A stretch of DNA of 64,000 bases, taken from assembly GCF_014648655.1 (NCBI RefSeq), contig NZ_BMRN01000009.1, positions 1-64,000 on the forward strand, in the 5' to 3' direction. Every line of letters begins with the position of its first letter. Position 1 is the stretch's first letter. Origin of the DNA: Streptomyces atratus. Its GTDB lineage: Bacteria > Actinomycetota > Actinomycetes > Streptomycetales > Streptomycetaceae. The translations under genes were made by a program, and so were the position numbers. Shown here piece after piece: positions 1 through 10,496 of this stretch. The notes beneath the pieces were generated by a model. That model saw nothing but the letters and a program-made list of their open reading frames with translations. It was not told the DNA's origin and ran no database searches.

Positions 1-1
1 G

Positions 2-241
2 GGTCTGAACAACCGGGCGGAGAACAGCCACCAGCCAACCAGGCAGCGTGAACGGGCGATGAAGGGCTTCCGCTCCGTAGGTGGGGCCCAACGGTTCCTG
101 TCCGTGTTCAGCGGGATCTCGCCCCACTTCCGACCCCGCCGCCACCTGATGACCACACACGACTACCGAGCCGAAATCCGCCACCGCTTCGCCATCTGGG
201 ACGAGAGCACCGGCGCTGTCGGCTGGCCCACCACGGCCTGA
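2..241 (+). mobile_element. IS6-family transposase, C-terminal end (cut by window edge)
   Basis: The frame is open from the first bases and ends in TGA at 239-241. It encodes the C-terminal ~79 residues of a DDE transposase. The stretch NNRAENSHQPTRQRERAMKG followed by FRSVGGAQRFLS and the ISPHFRPRRH tail is the characteristic end of IS6-family transposases of actinobacteria, where the glutamate of the DDE triad lies in the N-R-A-E-N-S-H motif. The upstream part lies outside the window, so I cannot say whether the element is intact. No inverted repeat could be paired inside the window. Confidence 0.75.
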
Positions 242-309
242 ACACAGGCCCGGACCCGGGGGGCCCACCCTGCCCCGACGCCCCGTCAGGCACGTACACA
301 CCCAACAAC

Positions 310-640
310 GTGACAGCGCCCCCGATCGCCTTCTCGTACATCCAGCGGTGCAGTGAACCGTTCCGGGTTCGGGATCTTCCCAGTCCAAATCTCTGTCTTG
401 CGCGGCAGAGGGACGGCGTTGTTGCCCTGCTGCCCGATAGCGAGGGAGCGGCGGCGGCCGAAGATGACGGCGGCGGCACGGGGGAAGAAGTGCGGACGTA
501 GCTGGCGCAGGTCCCATGAGCCAGTGAACTCGACCTTGACGGGGTGGTCGGGTTCAGTCCATTGCACGCTGCGGAAGCCGATCCAGTAAGGGCGGTCTCC
601 ATCCCAACGACCGGGGAGCCGAGGCGATGGCCGGTGCCGT
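310..640 (-). pseudogene. Remnant resembling an N-6 DNA methylase
   Basis: A minus-strand stretch reads as coherent protein (VEFTGSWDLRQLRPHFFPRA, AAVIFG, then PLPRKTEIWTGKIPNPE). I associate this with the target-recognition side of large Eco57I/N-6 type DNA methyltransferases. No SAM motif (NPPY) or start is present, and the frame degenerates on both sides, so this is at most a fragment between the IS6 tail and the next terminator. The family assignment is from memory of similar proteins and is weak; a profile search would settle it. Confidence 0.35.
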
Positions 641-684
641 CCCCCTCCGTCTCCTGCACTGACCCGCCCCCGCACGGAACACGC

Positions 685-719
685 GCGCCGGGCCCGGAGA
701 CGGTCTCCGGGCCCGGCGC
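685..719 (-). terminator. Perfect 16-bp hairpin downstream of the VCBS gene
   Basis: Positions 685-700 and 704-719 are exact reverse complements (GCGCCGGGCCCGGAGA) with a 3-base loop. The hairpin starts about 20 bases past the stop of the minus-strand VCBS gene. There is no clear U-tract, as is common for streptomycete terminators. Confidence 0.7.
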
Positions 720-737
720 TTGGAGGCGGACAGGGCG

Positions 738-3700
738 TCAGCCGATGGCCATCTTGTTCTGCCATCCCGTGGTGATCTGCGTCCCGGCACCGGTGTCGGT
801 GCGCGAGGGCGTGTAGACGTTCAGCGTTCCGTCGACCCTGAGAGCCCAGATGTCGGGGATCGCGTCACCGTTGAGGTCGGGGGTGCCGAACAGCAGACGG
901 ATCTTGGCCGGTTCCCAACCCCCGGAGCCGTACACGGCGTCGACTCCGCCCGCGGAGTTCGCCGCCGAGGCGAGGGAGGTGAGGTCCACTCCACCCGTTG
1001 TCGCCTTCATACCCGTCCGCAGCAGCATGCGACCGCTGGTGGAGCGGTAGAGCAGATCGGTCACTCCGTCTCCGGTGATGTCCTGGACGGTCACGATGTC
1101 GCGGTCGGTCCAGGGGGAGCTGGAGAGCTGTACGGCCTTGTCGACGGTGGCGCCGTTGTATCCGACGAAGGCCCAGATGGCGTCGCCGACTGTGAGGAAG
1201 AAGTCGCTCTTGCCGTCGCCCGTGGCGTCTCCGGCGGAGACGATCTGGCTGATGCTGTCGGGGGCAGGTGCGTTCGACGGCAGCAGGATCTCCTGGCGCT
1301 TGTCGACGTTGACGCCGCCGTACCCGTCGCCCGGGTACACCCACAGCTTGCCCTCGCGACGGGCGACGAGGTCCTGGAGCCCGTCACCTCCGTAGATGTC
1401 GCCGATGTGGGTGATCAGGGTGTTCTTCCAGTAACCGGAAGGCGGGCCGACGTACTGGGGTTCGTCGTCCTCACCATTCGGGTCCTTGGTCGGGTTGCCC
1501 TGGTAGGCGCCGGACGCGGAGTAGCCGATGCGACCGCTGCCCTTGGTCAGGTCCGTTGTGTACTCGGTCGCGTAGGACCGCAGGTTCCCGTTGCCGTCCA
1601 CGACCATGAGGTCCGGCAGCTTGTCACCGGTGAAGTCCCCTGGGGCGTCGGCCTGGTCGCGGGGGGTGACGTAGAAGAGGTACTTGCGCGGTTCGGACTT
1701 GTTGCCCGCGTCGTCGACGGTCCTCACGTAGAGCACGTTGGGGCCGGCGGCCGGAGGCTTCGCGTTGGAGACCGTCGTCACCGTGGTGACCGGCGCGCCG
1801 TTGGTCCGGGCGGCGGAGAAGGCGTACGAGCCCTGGTTGAAGCTGTACTCGTACTTCACCACGTCCGCCTGCGCGGCCTTGAAGGAGAACGATCCCGCAG
1901 TGCCGAACTTGACGGTGCTCCACTTCGCGTCCTCGGGCTCGTTGGCGAAGCCGTTGTCACTCGCGTCCGCGTCCGGGAACTGTGTCGAGGTGACGGTGGG
2001 CGGGGAGGGTTTCGAGGTGTCGAAGACGAAGCGGCAGGGCACCGACGCGGGTGCGAACGCGGACGAGGCACCGAACTTGTCGACCGACCGGGCCCTCCAC
2101 GAGTAGGTGGTGCCGTTCTTGAGGACGCTCGTGTTCAGCGGATCGGTGTGGACCCGGGCGGAGGACGTACCGCTCCCGACCGAGACGACCGCCTTGGAGC
2201 CCAGCAGGTTCCCGGAGCCGCCGGTGGGCCACAGCTCGAAGCGGACACTGGCGAGATTGCCGTCCTTGTCGGAGCTGTTGGCCCAGAACGTGATCTGGGA
2301 AGCGCCGAGGTTGATGTACGGGGAGGTGGTGTCGCAGCTCAGCTCGGGGTCGAGATCGAGACTGGTGGGTGCGGCGGGCGGCCGGTTGTACAGCAGGTCG
2401 ACGTAGGGGTCGTTGCCGTTGTCCGCCTGGAGCTTCTTCCAGGAGTACTGCGAGCTCTCGTCGGTGGCCCGGAAGCCGAGCGTCATGGTCTTTCAGCCAC
2501 CGGTGACGGCCTTCTGGGCTGTCGGCTTCACGTTGAACGCCTCGTACGCGTCCGGGCACGAGGCGGATTTGTAGCCATGGGCGAAGCTGCGGCTCGCCAG
2601 CTTGTTGGCGCTGGTCATCTTTGGGGCGTTCTTCCAGGTCGTCTTGGAACTGATCGACCCGGTGAGGTAGATGTCCATCCGCCGCGCGCTGCAGGACCAC
2701 GCGTACGTCTCGAGGACACGCAGGGTCGCCTCGTGGACCGTGGCGCCCTTCAGGTTCGCGTCCCAGTCGATGGTGAAGAAGGAGCGGGACGTGCCCCAGG
2801 TGTCGGACTCGAAGCCGACGCGAGCCTCGTGGGTGCCGCCCTTGTTGAAGTTCCGGCCGTTGTAGAAGTTCGCGCTGGGGTGACCGCTGTACGCGGTCGT
2901 CCAGTCGTTGGTGTGCTTCTTGATCGAGGGGTCGATGAAGACCGGATAGACCGTCTTCGAGTCGGTCAGGAAGTCCTGGTCGGGAATCAGGACCCAGTCC
3001 GACCCCGAGAGGTCGGCATCGACGAGGGTGCCGTGGGAGTCGGGCTGCGGACCGGCGAGTGCGGGCAGCGAGAGGGTCGCCGCGGGACCGGACTGGGAGG
3101 GCTCGGGTGTCGGCTCGGCCGGAACCGGCGGAGCGGTGCCGGCCGGCTCGGTGGTGGAGGGGTCGGGCGCCTCGTCCGTCGCCCCGGGCAGGACCTCGTT
3201 CCACGAGTCGCCCATCTCACCGTCGTTCATGGTGTCGGAGGGCTCTGCGGAGGGTGAGGGCGAATCCCCACCGGTTCCTCCGCCAGGTGTGTCGGTCGGC
3301 TCGGGTTCGGCGCTCGGTGGCGGAGCCGTGCCGGCGCCCGCACCATCGGTGAGGGCGGGGGTGCCGGAGCTGTCCCACATCAGCGGACTCGGCGAAACGG
3401 CGATCTCGTCACCCTCGTCGTCCTCCGCGCTGAGAATCCTGCTGGTCGGGTCCAGCAGGAATTTCAGGTCCGGGGAGGACAGCCCGTACGAGAGCTGGGC
3501 GACGCGTGGATCGGCAGCGGCCTGACGGTTCTTCACCATCAGGAGTTGGGCGAACCCCCCGTCGTCGGCCGTCAGTACGAGGTCGGCGCCGGGCAGGATT
3601 TCCGGGTAGAGGGCACGGGATCCATCGATGATGGGCTGCGGGATCGCGCCGGGCCAGGTCAGCACGATGTCGTGCCCACCGGTCGACAGCGTCACCAGCG

Positions 3701-4187
3701 CGTTGCCGTTCGCCGAGGCGGCGGCGGGGGCGAGCAGGGACACCCGCCGGACACGGTCGCGCGACGCCCGTCGGGATTCGGCCTGCGCGCCGGGAGAGAA
3801 CACCATCCGGACGTTGGTGGCCTTCGGCGACCAACCGTTCTTCACCCGGGCCAGAGACGGGTCGATCGACTTCCACTCGCCACCGACATTGGCGCGCACG
3901 GGACTTGCGTGGATACGGCGCTGCAGTTTGCCGTCCGGCCTGGCCCAGGTGGTCGAGTACGCGGTGCGAAGCGCCGTCGCCTCGACGGCCTTGCCCGACT
4001 TGGCGGCCTCCGCCGCCGCGGAGGCTTCGTCGAGCGGTGCGTGCGTGGCACGCTCCGGCCGGTCGGTGCTCCGTTCCGTGTCCGGAGTGTTGAGTCCGAC
4101 GTAGGTCAGACCGGATGCCACGACGACGGCCACCGCGACTGCCGCGGTGGCTCTGCCCCTGGCCGTATGGCGCCAGCTGCTCGACAT
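738..4187 (-). pseudogene. Secreted FG-GAP/VCBS-repeat protein with internal stop codon
   Basis: Starts at ATG 4187 behind a GGGGGAGGAA ribosome site. The first ~30 residues form a signal peptide (basic MSSSWRHTARGR, then a hydrophobic Ala/Val run). A Pro/Ser/Thr/Glu-rich linker follows at about residues 270-360, then a beta-rich DNRLRE-like region. The C-terminal half holds five FG-GAP/VCBS blades with D-x-(T/N)-G-D-x-x-x-D signatures (GDFTGDKLPD, GDATGDGKSD, QDITGDGVTD, TPDLNGDAIPD). An in-frame TGA at 2493-2495 splits it into 564 and ~582 residue parts. Reading through gives AVTGG-stop-KTMTLGFRATDE, so a single TGG-to-TGA change of a Trp codon is the simplest explanation. Such proteins often sit beside RHS/YD-repeat genes, as here in divergent orientation. 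The product is probably non-functional unless the stop is a sequencing error or is read through. Confidence 0.8.
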
Positions 4188-4526
4188 GTGCGCGAGTTCC
4201 TCCCCCTTGAGCCACCACGCACGACGCAGTTGTGCGCAGGACGTGAAGATGCGAGCAGATCATGGCCTACGAATCCCGTGCCGTCACGCGCCCCGGGAGC
4301 GGGCTGCGTGCGCCGGACGACGCGACGTGGCGAACGGGGAAGTCCGGCTCGCGCGACCAGGAGAGGCGGCATACCTCTGCCGCTGCCACGACAACTCGCC
4401 CTAAAATTCCCCAATCAGGGCCTTTCGATGCGTCGCTTGGCAGCGGTTCAGCCCGAACGGATCGAATGCCACCAAATCGCCTTCCGTGTCTGATTCGCAC
4501 GTCAAATGGCCACCAAGATCCACTTC

Positions 4527-4554
4527 TTGACGACCTATCACATTTGTCTTTAAA
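4527..4554 (+). promoter_or_regulatory. Candidate promoter in the 505-bp divergent intergenic region
   Basis: The region 4188-4692 between the divergent VCBS and RHS genes is comparatively AT-rich around 4400-4560. TTGACG at 4527-4532 and TTTAAA at 4549-4554, 16 bases apart, form a reasonable -35/-10 pair for the plus-strand RHS gene. I see no operator-like palindrome and no RNA structure in the rest of the interval. Confidence 0.35.
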
Positions 4555-4692
4555 CGCGGCATGATGGTGATCACTTGGTCACGGGAAGGTCTGGCTTTCT
4601 TCACTGCGTGGTCACAGAATCAGCGCGTTCTTGAAGTGGCATCCGCCTGTGGTCTGTCAGGCGCCGCTCCTGTCGTCCGGGGGGACCACACC

Positions 4693-7380
4693 GTGTCCGT
4701 ATCGCTGTCCGCGCGCCTCAAGGGCCGCCGCTCCACCATGGTCTCGGCCATGGTCTTCGCGCTGGCGGTGGCACTGCTGCCGACCGACGCACTCGCACTC
4801 CCTCCGGACCCCTCGAAGGCAGAGGTGCCGCGTGAGGAGCTCGTGCTGGAGAAACTCGGTCAGGAAGAGCTGATCGACGGCACCACGCGCGATGCCAACC
4901 TGGAGAGCATCGCGGTGGAGGAGCCCGCGAACACCACGGAGGCGCTGGCCGGCACCACCACACCGCCCGTCGGTACGGGCTCGGTGACCTTCGGCGGCGC
5001 AGCCCAGGGCGCGGCGCAGCAGACCGGCCTCACCTCCGCCTCCCGCGCCGGCGTCACGCGGCTCGCGGCGGCCGAGCCCGAACCGGTCGGCACCCTCCCC
5101 GTGAAGCTGGGACAGGCGCCGGGCGCCGCCATGCCCACGGGGACCTGGCAGGTCGAGATCCCCGACCGCACCGCCCCCCAGTCGGAGGGCGTGGACGGCG
5201 CGGTCGTCACCGTCACGGCCCCGCCCGGCGCCTCGGTGCCTATCGCGGTGGAACTCGACTACTAGGCGTACCAGAACCTCTACGGCGCGGACTGGGCCTC
5301 CCGCCTGCGCTTCGTCCAGTTCCCCGAGTGCTATCTCGATACTCCGGACCTGGAGGAGTGCCGTACGTACGAAGAGCTGGGGACCGTCAACGACACCGAC
5401 GCCAAGACGATCACGGCGACGGTCGACACGGCGGCCGACGGCACGGTGACCCCGGCTTCGGCTCCACTGGCGAAGAAGCCCTCCACGGCGATGCAGGCTT
5501 CGTACGTCCGGTCCGCCACGGCGGCAGCGGCGGCGGGCGGCGACAAGGCGGTCGTCGGCGCGGTCGACTCCGGTGCGGGAGAAGGCGGTTCGTTCAAGGC
5601 GACCCCGCTGCTCGGCGACGGCAAGTGGACGGCGGGCGGCTCGTCCGGCGCGTTCAACTGGTCCTATCCGCTGGAGGTCCCGCCTGCTCCTGCGGGACCG
5701 GCGCCGGAGATCTCCTTCGACTACTCCTCCCAGACCGTCGACGGAAAGACCTCCAGCACCTCGCCCCAGGCATCCTGGATCGGTGAGGGCTGGAACTACG
5801 AACCGGGCCACATCGAACGCCGCTACCGCACCTGCCAGGATGACCGGGCGGACATCGCGGCCGGAGCGCCCAACAACAAGGAGAAGAAGTACAAGACCTC
5901 CGACTTGTGCTGGGTGTCCTACAACGCGGTCATGTCTCTCGGCGGCAAGACGACCGAACTGGTCCGCGAGAGCAAGACCTCGAACTTCTACCGTCTCAAG
6001 AACGACGACGGCACGCGCGTCGAGCTGAAGACCGGCGGGGACAACGGGGACAACGACGGCGAGTACTGGGTCGTCACAACCTCGGACGGAACGCAGTTCT
6101 CCTTCGGGCTCAACAAGGTCGGCGGCGGTCACGCGGACACCAAGTCGGTCCTGACCGTCCCGGTCTACGGCAACCACCCCGGTGAGCCCTGCCATGCCAC
6201 GGCGTTCGCGGGCTCCCGCTGCACCGAGGGCTCGGTGAAGAAGCAGCAGGCCTGGCAGTGGGGCCTGGACAAGATCGTCGACGTCCACGGCAACGCGGTG
6301 ATCGTGAACTGGAAGCAGGAGACCAACTACTACGCGCCCAACAAGAAGTTCAAGTCTCCCGAGCAGTACATCCGCGGGGGCTACCCCACCGCCATCGAGT
6401 ACGGTCTGCGCACCGGTTCGCTGACCTCGCCCTCGGCGCGCGTCGTCTTCAACACCAAGGAACGCTGCCTCGAATCCGCCACCGTGTGCGACGAGGCGAA
6501 GTTCAACAACACGAAGGACCCGGCCTCCTATCGTCCGTGGTGGGACGCGCCCGGCAACCTGAACTGCAAGTCGGACTCGAAGCTCTGCCCCGCCTTCCCG
6601 TCCTTCTGGACGACCAAGCGGCTGGAGTCCGTCACGACGGAAGCGGCCCGCCCCGGTGCCACCGGCCTGGCCAAGGTGGACACTTACACCCTGCAGCAGA
6701 GCTTCCCGCGCGACTGGTACGACACCTCTCCCGGACTCTGGCTGACCAAGATCACCCGCCGCGGCTTCGGCGCGGGTGACTCCACCGGCACCCTGCTGTC
6801 CGACGCGGGCGTCAGCTTCGGTCCGTACGTCGTCGACCGTGACCATCCGCTCGGCAGCTACCTCAAGGACCGCCAGCTGCCGAACCTGGTCCCCAAGTCG
6901 GCAGGCGACTCGCGGCCCGGCTTCACGCGACCGCGCATCGGCGCCGTCTCCACGGAGAACGGCGCGGACGTCGAGGTCGTCTACAAGGGCGGCTGCCGCA
7001 CCCAGCCCGACGTCGACCAGTCCAAGAACACCGGTACCTGCTACCCGACCCGCTGGTCGCCGGACGGCGAGGAGGACAAGCCCGCCCTCTCCTGGTTCAA
7101 CAAGTACGTCGTGGACTCGGTGACCGAGACGGACAAGATCACCGGCGTCTCGGACCGGATCACGACCAAGTACTCCTACTCGGGCGCGGCCTGGGGCAAG
7201 AGTGACGACGAGTTCAGCAAGCCCGCGCTGCGTACGTACAGCGACTGGCGCGGATTCCAGAAGGTCGTCACGGTCAAGGGCTCCACGCGGACAGGCGGCG
7301 TACGCCGACGCGATGTCGGAGCACACCGCCCTCGAGCGAGCGAGCTGTGGGAGGCGACCGTTACTTCGGGTCGCGGTTGA
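4693..7380 (+). pseudogene. RHS/YD-repeat (polymorphic toxin type) protein, N-terminal part, two lesions
   Basis: The chosen start is GTG 4693 with GGGG eight bases upstream. It gives a signal peptide (basic LSARLKGRRS, hydrophobic core, ALALP cleavage region). The next ~850 residues match the N-terminal region of large streptomycete RHS/YD-repeat wall proteins: a TE/PA-rich linker, then the SpvB-like segment with PEISFDYSSQTVDGKTSS and SWIGEGWNYEPG. Lesion 1: TAG at 5263-5265 in the same frame (...VAVELDY-stop-AYQNLYGADWASRL). Lesion 2: homology stops near 7295 (VTVKGSTRTGG), and the frame then runs 85 bases through unrelated sequence into the antisense of the exporter gene. All YD repeats and any C-terminal toxin are missing. 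The gene is dead, and no cognate immunity gene is adjacent. Confidence 0.8.
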
Positions 7381-8152
7381 ACAACGCCATCGACCAGCGG
7401 TAGCCGAGCACGGACAGGCCGACGCACCAGGCGATCGCGATCCATCCGTTGTTGCCGATCTCGGTCCCGAGGAGGAGTCCGCGCAGGGTCTCGATGGCCG
7501 GGGTGAAGGGCTGGTACTCGGCGATGGGCTGGAACCAGCCCGGCATCGTGTCGGCTGGGATGAAAGCGCTGGAGATGAGCGGCAGGAGGATCAGCGGCAT
7601 GGCCATGTTGCTGGCCGCCTCCGGGTTCGGGCCGGCCATACCCATCCCGACCGCAATCCAGGTGAGCGCCAGGGCGAACAGCACGAGCAGCCCGAACGCC
7701 GCCAGCCACTCCAGGGCTGTGGCGTCCGTGGACCGGAAGCCGATGGCCACGCCGACGGCGCCGACGAGGACCACGCTGGCGATGCACTGCAGTACGCTGC
7801 TGACGACGTGCCCGATGATCACCGAGCCGCGGTAGACCGCCATCGTGCGGAAGCGGGCGATGAGGCCCTCGGCCATATCCATGGAGATGTACACCGCGGG
7901 CCCGATCACGGTGCTGCCGATGGTCATCAGCAGGATGCCCGGGACGATGTAGGCGATGTAGTCGGAGCGGTTGGCGCCGCCGCCACCGATGCCCGCGCTC
8001 ATCACGTCGCCGAAGATATAGACGAAGAGCAGAAGCATCATGATCGGCGTGAGCAGCAGGTTCAGGGTCCCGGACGGGTAGCGCCACGCGTGCAGCAGGT
8101 TGCGGCGCAGCATCGTGTTCGAGTCGCGGACGGCGAGGGAGAGGGCGCTCAT
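7361..8152 (-). CDS. ABC-2 type exporter permease (DrrB-like)
   Basis: 263 residues with six predicted membrane segments. The first is in TLNLLLTPIMMLLLFVYIFG, and the ABC-2 signature region is near ALIAR-type MAEGLIARFRTMAVYRGSVI. It is the membrane half of a drug/lipid exporter of the DrrAB class. Its ATG overlaps the stop of the ATPase gene (ATGA at 8149-8152), so the two are translationally coupled. It ends within the antisense tail of the broken RHS frame, marking the junction where the RHS gene was cut off. The substrate is unknown. Confidence 0.85.
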   Translation of the reverse strand: MSALSLAVRDSNTMLRRNLLHAWRYPSGTLNLLLTPIMMLLLFVYIFGDVMSAGIGGGGANRSDYIAYIVPGILLMTIGSTVIGPAVYISMDMAEGLIARFRTMAVYRGSVIIGHVVSSVLQCIASVVLVGAVGVAIGFRSTDATALEWLAAFGLLVLFALALTWIAVGMGMAGPNPEAASNMAMPLILLPLISSAFIPADTMPGWFQPIAEYQPFTPAIETLRGLLLGTEIGNNGWIAIAWCVGLSVLGYRWSMALFNRDPK

Positions 8153-9150
8153 CGGACGTTCTCCTTGGGCTGGTTGGGGACATTGGTGTCGCCGGTCAGG
8201 GCGAAGAAGACGTCGTCGAGGTCGGGTGTGTGCATGGCCAGCTCGTCCGCCTCGATGCCGGCGGAGTCCAGCCGGTCGAGGAGCGAGCGCAGTTCGCGCT
8301 GGCTGCCGTCGCTGGGAATCCGGAGCGCGAGTGCCTCGTCGTCGCGGGCGGCCTCGCGCAGGGTGACGGCGGCGGACCGGTACGCCGCTGGGTCGGAGAA
8401 GCGGAGCCGTACATGCCCGCCCGGGATGAGCCGCTTGAGCTCGTCGGCGGTGCCCTGGGCGGCGATCTTGCCGTTGTTGAGGACCGCGATGCGGTCTGCG
8501 AGCTCGTCGGCCTCTTCGAGGTGCTGCGTGGTGAGGAAGACGGTGACGCCGCCGGAGACCATCTCACGGATGATCTGCCACATGTTGTGGCGGCTGCGCG
8601 GGTCGAGCCCGGTGGTCGGCTCGTCAAGGAAGATGATCCGCGGGTTGCCGACCAGAGTCATGGCGAGGTCGAGGCGGCGCTTCATGCCGCCGGAGTAGGT
8701 GGAGGCGGGCTTCTTCGCGGCCTCCACCAGGTCGAACCGCTCAAGGAGTTCGGCTGCGGTGCGCCGGCCCTCTGGCTTGGACAGGTGGTGCAGGTCAGCC
8801 ATGAGGTGCATGTTCTCCTCCCCGGTGATCAGGCCGTCCACCGCGGAGAACTGCCCGGTGACGCCGATCGCGGCACGCACCCCGTCCGGTGATGTGGCGA
8901 CGTCGTGGCCCGCGATCTGGGCCTGCCCGCCGTCCGCATTGATGAGCGTGGACAGGATCTTGACGACGGTGGTCTTGCCGGCGCCGTTCGGGCCGAGCAG
9001 CGCGAACACAGACCCGGCCGGGATGTGCAGATCGATACCGTCGAGGACGAGCTTTTCGCCGTATGACTTGCGTAGCCCGACGGCGGAGACTGCGGTCGGC
9101 GACGGGTGACCGTCACCCTGCCTGGATGTGGGCATGACAAATGAAGCCAT
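8149..9150 (-). CDS. ABC transporter ATP-binding protein (DrrA-like)
   Basis: 333 residues from ATG 9150, chosen over an upstream in-frame codon because AAAGGAAG lies eight bases before it. Walker A is GPNGAGKTT, the ABC signature is YSGGMKRRLDLA, Walker B is RIIFLDEPTTGLD, and the switch His is in TTQHLEEADELADRI. The C-terminal extension (about residues 235-333) is the DrrA-type domain. It partners the permease immediately downstream and energises export at the cytoplasmic membrane. With the upstream PadR and DUF1048 genes it forms a common actinobacterial multidrug-exporter arrangement. Confidence 0.92.
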   Translation of the reverse strand: MASFVMPTSRQGDGHPSPTAVSAVGLRKSYGEKLVLDGIDLHIPAGSVFALLGPNGAGKTTVVKILSTLINADGGQAQIAGHDVATSPDGVRAAIGVTGQFSAVDGLITGEENMHLMADLHHLSKPEGRRTAAELLERFDLVEAAKKPASTYSGGMKRRLDLAMTLVGNPRIIFLDEPTTGLDPRSRHNMWQIIREMVSGGVTVFLTTQHLEEADELADRIAVLNNGKIAAQGTADELKRLIPGGHVRLRFSDPAAYRSAAVTLREAARDDEALALRIPSDGSQRELRSLLDRLDSAGIEADELAMHTPDLDDVFFALTGDTNVPNQPKENVR

Positions 9151-9452
9151 GGTGACTTCCTTTCGAAGGCTGAAGACACAGGGGGAGTGGAAGCTGCTTC
9201 GAAACTCGGATTGAGTGACTGTCCGTGACTGCACGTCAGTCGTTTCATCCTGGAAAATGGTGTCGAGCGGCCCGCAGTCGGAGACCTGCTCGCCGGGGGC
9301 ATTGGCAGGGCTGGGCCAGGCCGTCTCTACCGGATCGGTGGACAGGATCTGCGGCGGCGTCTGGTGGCAGGTCGGCCCGCGCCTGTTCGCGCTGTGCGGA
9401 GGCGAGCGGACCGCGCGTGCGGGCTACACCCACTTACATGATGCGACGGGTG
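9151..9452. other. 302-bp interval between DUF1048 gene and exporter genes
   Basis: No coherent reading frame. It separates the exporter pair from padR-DUF1048-DUF1048 on the same strand, so the exporter may have its own promoter here. I could not identify -35/-10 elements or a hairpin with confidence. Confidence 0.4.
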
Positions 9453-9779
9453 TTACTTCTCGGCTGTGCCGGGTTCCCCGCTGATGGACTCCTGATAGAC
9501 GTCTGCATAGGTGGGGGAGTCCTTGACCAGGTCGTCGCAGAATGCGGCGACGTCCTTGCCGATGAGTTCCAAGACCCCCTTGCCCGCGGCCGCGCCCTCC
9601 TCGAAGAAGTCGACGATCCCCGGGAGCAGGGGCCCGTCAGGCAGGCCGATCGGTCCGACCTTGAACAGGTACCTCTGAATCTCCTTGTAGACGATCTGGT
9701 AGTCCGGCGGGAGCGCCTTGACCCGAGCCATGTGCGCCCGCCACTGCTTCTTGCCCTCGATGATGTCCTGGATGCCCAC
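9453..9779 (-). CDS. DUF1048 domain protein (second copy)
   Basis: 108 residues from GTG 9779, with GGGAGG about eight bases upstream. All-alpha, acidic, Lys/Glu-rich protein of the DUF1048 family (KKQWRAHMARVKALPPDYQI, GPLLPGIVDFFEEGAAAGKG). The family is typically found in one or two copies beside PadR regulators and ABC-2 exporters; its biochemical role is not known. It is a paralogue of the gene just upstream, with which it shares the pattern Trp...Ala...LP-x-x-Y...G...FxxGxxxG, so the pair probably arose by tandem duplication. Confidence 0.8.
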   Translation of the reverse strand: MGIQDIIEGKKQWRAHMARVKALPPDYQIVYKEIQRYLFKVGPIGLPDGPLLPGIVDFFEEGAAAGKGVLELIGKDVAAFCDDLVKDSPTYADVYQESISGEPGTAEK

Positions 9780-9780
9780 G

Positions 9781-10137
9781 TCAGCCTCCCAGCCGGCTCA
9801 ATTTCCTTGCGACGTTCCTGTTCAACTGCTCGCGCCACCGGTCGCGATAGGTTCGAGCCCCTTCTCCACCGGCCAGCGCCGCGCAAAAGCCTCGGATGTC
9901 GTCGCCGAGCACCTCGTGGACGCTCTGCCCGTCCGCCGCTGTTTCTTCGAGCAGCCCCAGGGTGGCGTCGAGGATCGGCATCAGGTTGCGGCCGGTGAAG
10001 CTCCCATGGGGAAAGAGGTGGCCCTTGATCTGTTCCCACGCCGCCCGGTATTCGTCTGGCAGGGTTTCGGCCCGGGCTTCGAACGCCTTCCATTCCCTGG
10101 TGAGATCGCTGCCTGTGATGGTCTCCCAGAAGTTCAT
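9781..10137 (-). CDS. DUF1048 domain protein (first copy)
   Basis: 118 residues. The ATG at 10137 overlaps the padR stop (ATGA), showing translational coupling. Shares with its downstream paralogue the REWKAFEARAETLPDEYRAA core and a C-terminal region ending in a basic NRNVARKLSRLGG tail. Encoded in the operon padR-DUF1048-DUF1048, followed after 300 bp by an exporter. Function unknown; its fixed association with PadR and ABC-2 genes suggests an accessory role in exporter control. Confidence 0.8.
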   Translation of the reverse strand: MNFWETITGSDLTREWKAFEARAETLPDEYRAAWEQIKGHLFPHGSFTGRNLMPILDATLGLLEETAADGQSVHEVLGDDIRGFCAALAGGEGARTYRDRWREQLNRNVARKLSRLGG

Positions 10138-10460
10138 CTCCCGCCCTCCTTGAGCCTGTCGATGCGTGATGAGACGTACTGCCATTTCGCCCAGAACTTC
10201 GCGAGTTCCTCGCGTCCGGCGTCGTTGAGCGCGTAGAACTTGCGCGGCGGGCCGACCCCGGACGGTCGTTTCGTCACCTGGACGAGTCTGTTCCTCTCCA
10301 GTCGCAGCAAGATGGTGTACACCGTCCCCTCGACGACGTCGGCGAAGCCGAGCTCGTTCAGCTGTCGGGTGATGGCGTACCCGTAGGTTTCTTCGCTGCC
10401 GATGATTTCGAGCACGCACCCTTCGAGCGTGCCCTTCAGCATCTCCGTCAGGTCGTCCAT
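10134..10460 (-). CDS. PadR-family transcriptional regulator
   Basis: 108 residues from ATG 10460, behind GGAGGAGG; an in-frame upstream start lacks such a site. The N-terminal winged helix is clear: LKGTLEGCVLEIIGSEETYGYAI, then VVEGTVYTILLRLERNRLV and the wing KRPSGVGPPRKFYALNDAG. PadR proteins repress exporter genes and are released by toxic ligands. Here it leads the operon for two DUF1048 proteins and probably controls the DrrAB-like exporter. The direct repeats immediately upstream are a likely autoregulatory operator. Confidence 0.9.
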   Translation of the reverse strand: MDDLTEMLKGTLEGCVLEIIGSEETYGYAITRQLNELGFADVVEGTVYTILLRLERNRLVQVTKRPSGVGPPRKFYALNDAGREELAKFWAKWQYVSSRIDRLKEGGR

Positions 10461-10496
10461 CGCGAGTCCTCCTCCGTGCAATCGGTACTGCGTACT

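Noticed and set aside
720..3257. 845-codon plus-strand open frame
   Set aside because: Exact antisense of the VCBS gene; Val/Gly/Arg-rich composition is the usual shadow of a high-GC minus-strand gene and it has no ribosome site or domain.
4188..4692. Riboswitch or toxin-antitoxin RNA in the divergent intergenic region
   Set aside because: No conserved aptamer-like pattern or paired helices found by eye; only a weak promoter can be supported.
4657..7326. 889-codon minus-strand open frame
   Set aside because: Antisense shadow of the RHS frame; low-complexity Arg/Gly/Val content and no recognisable motif.
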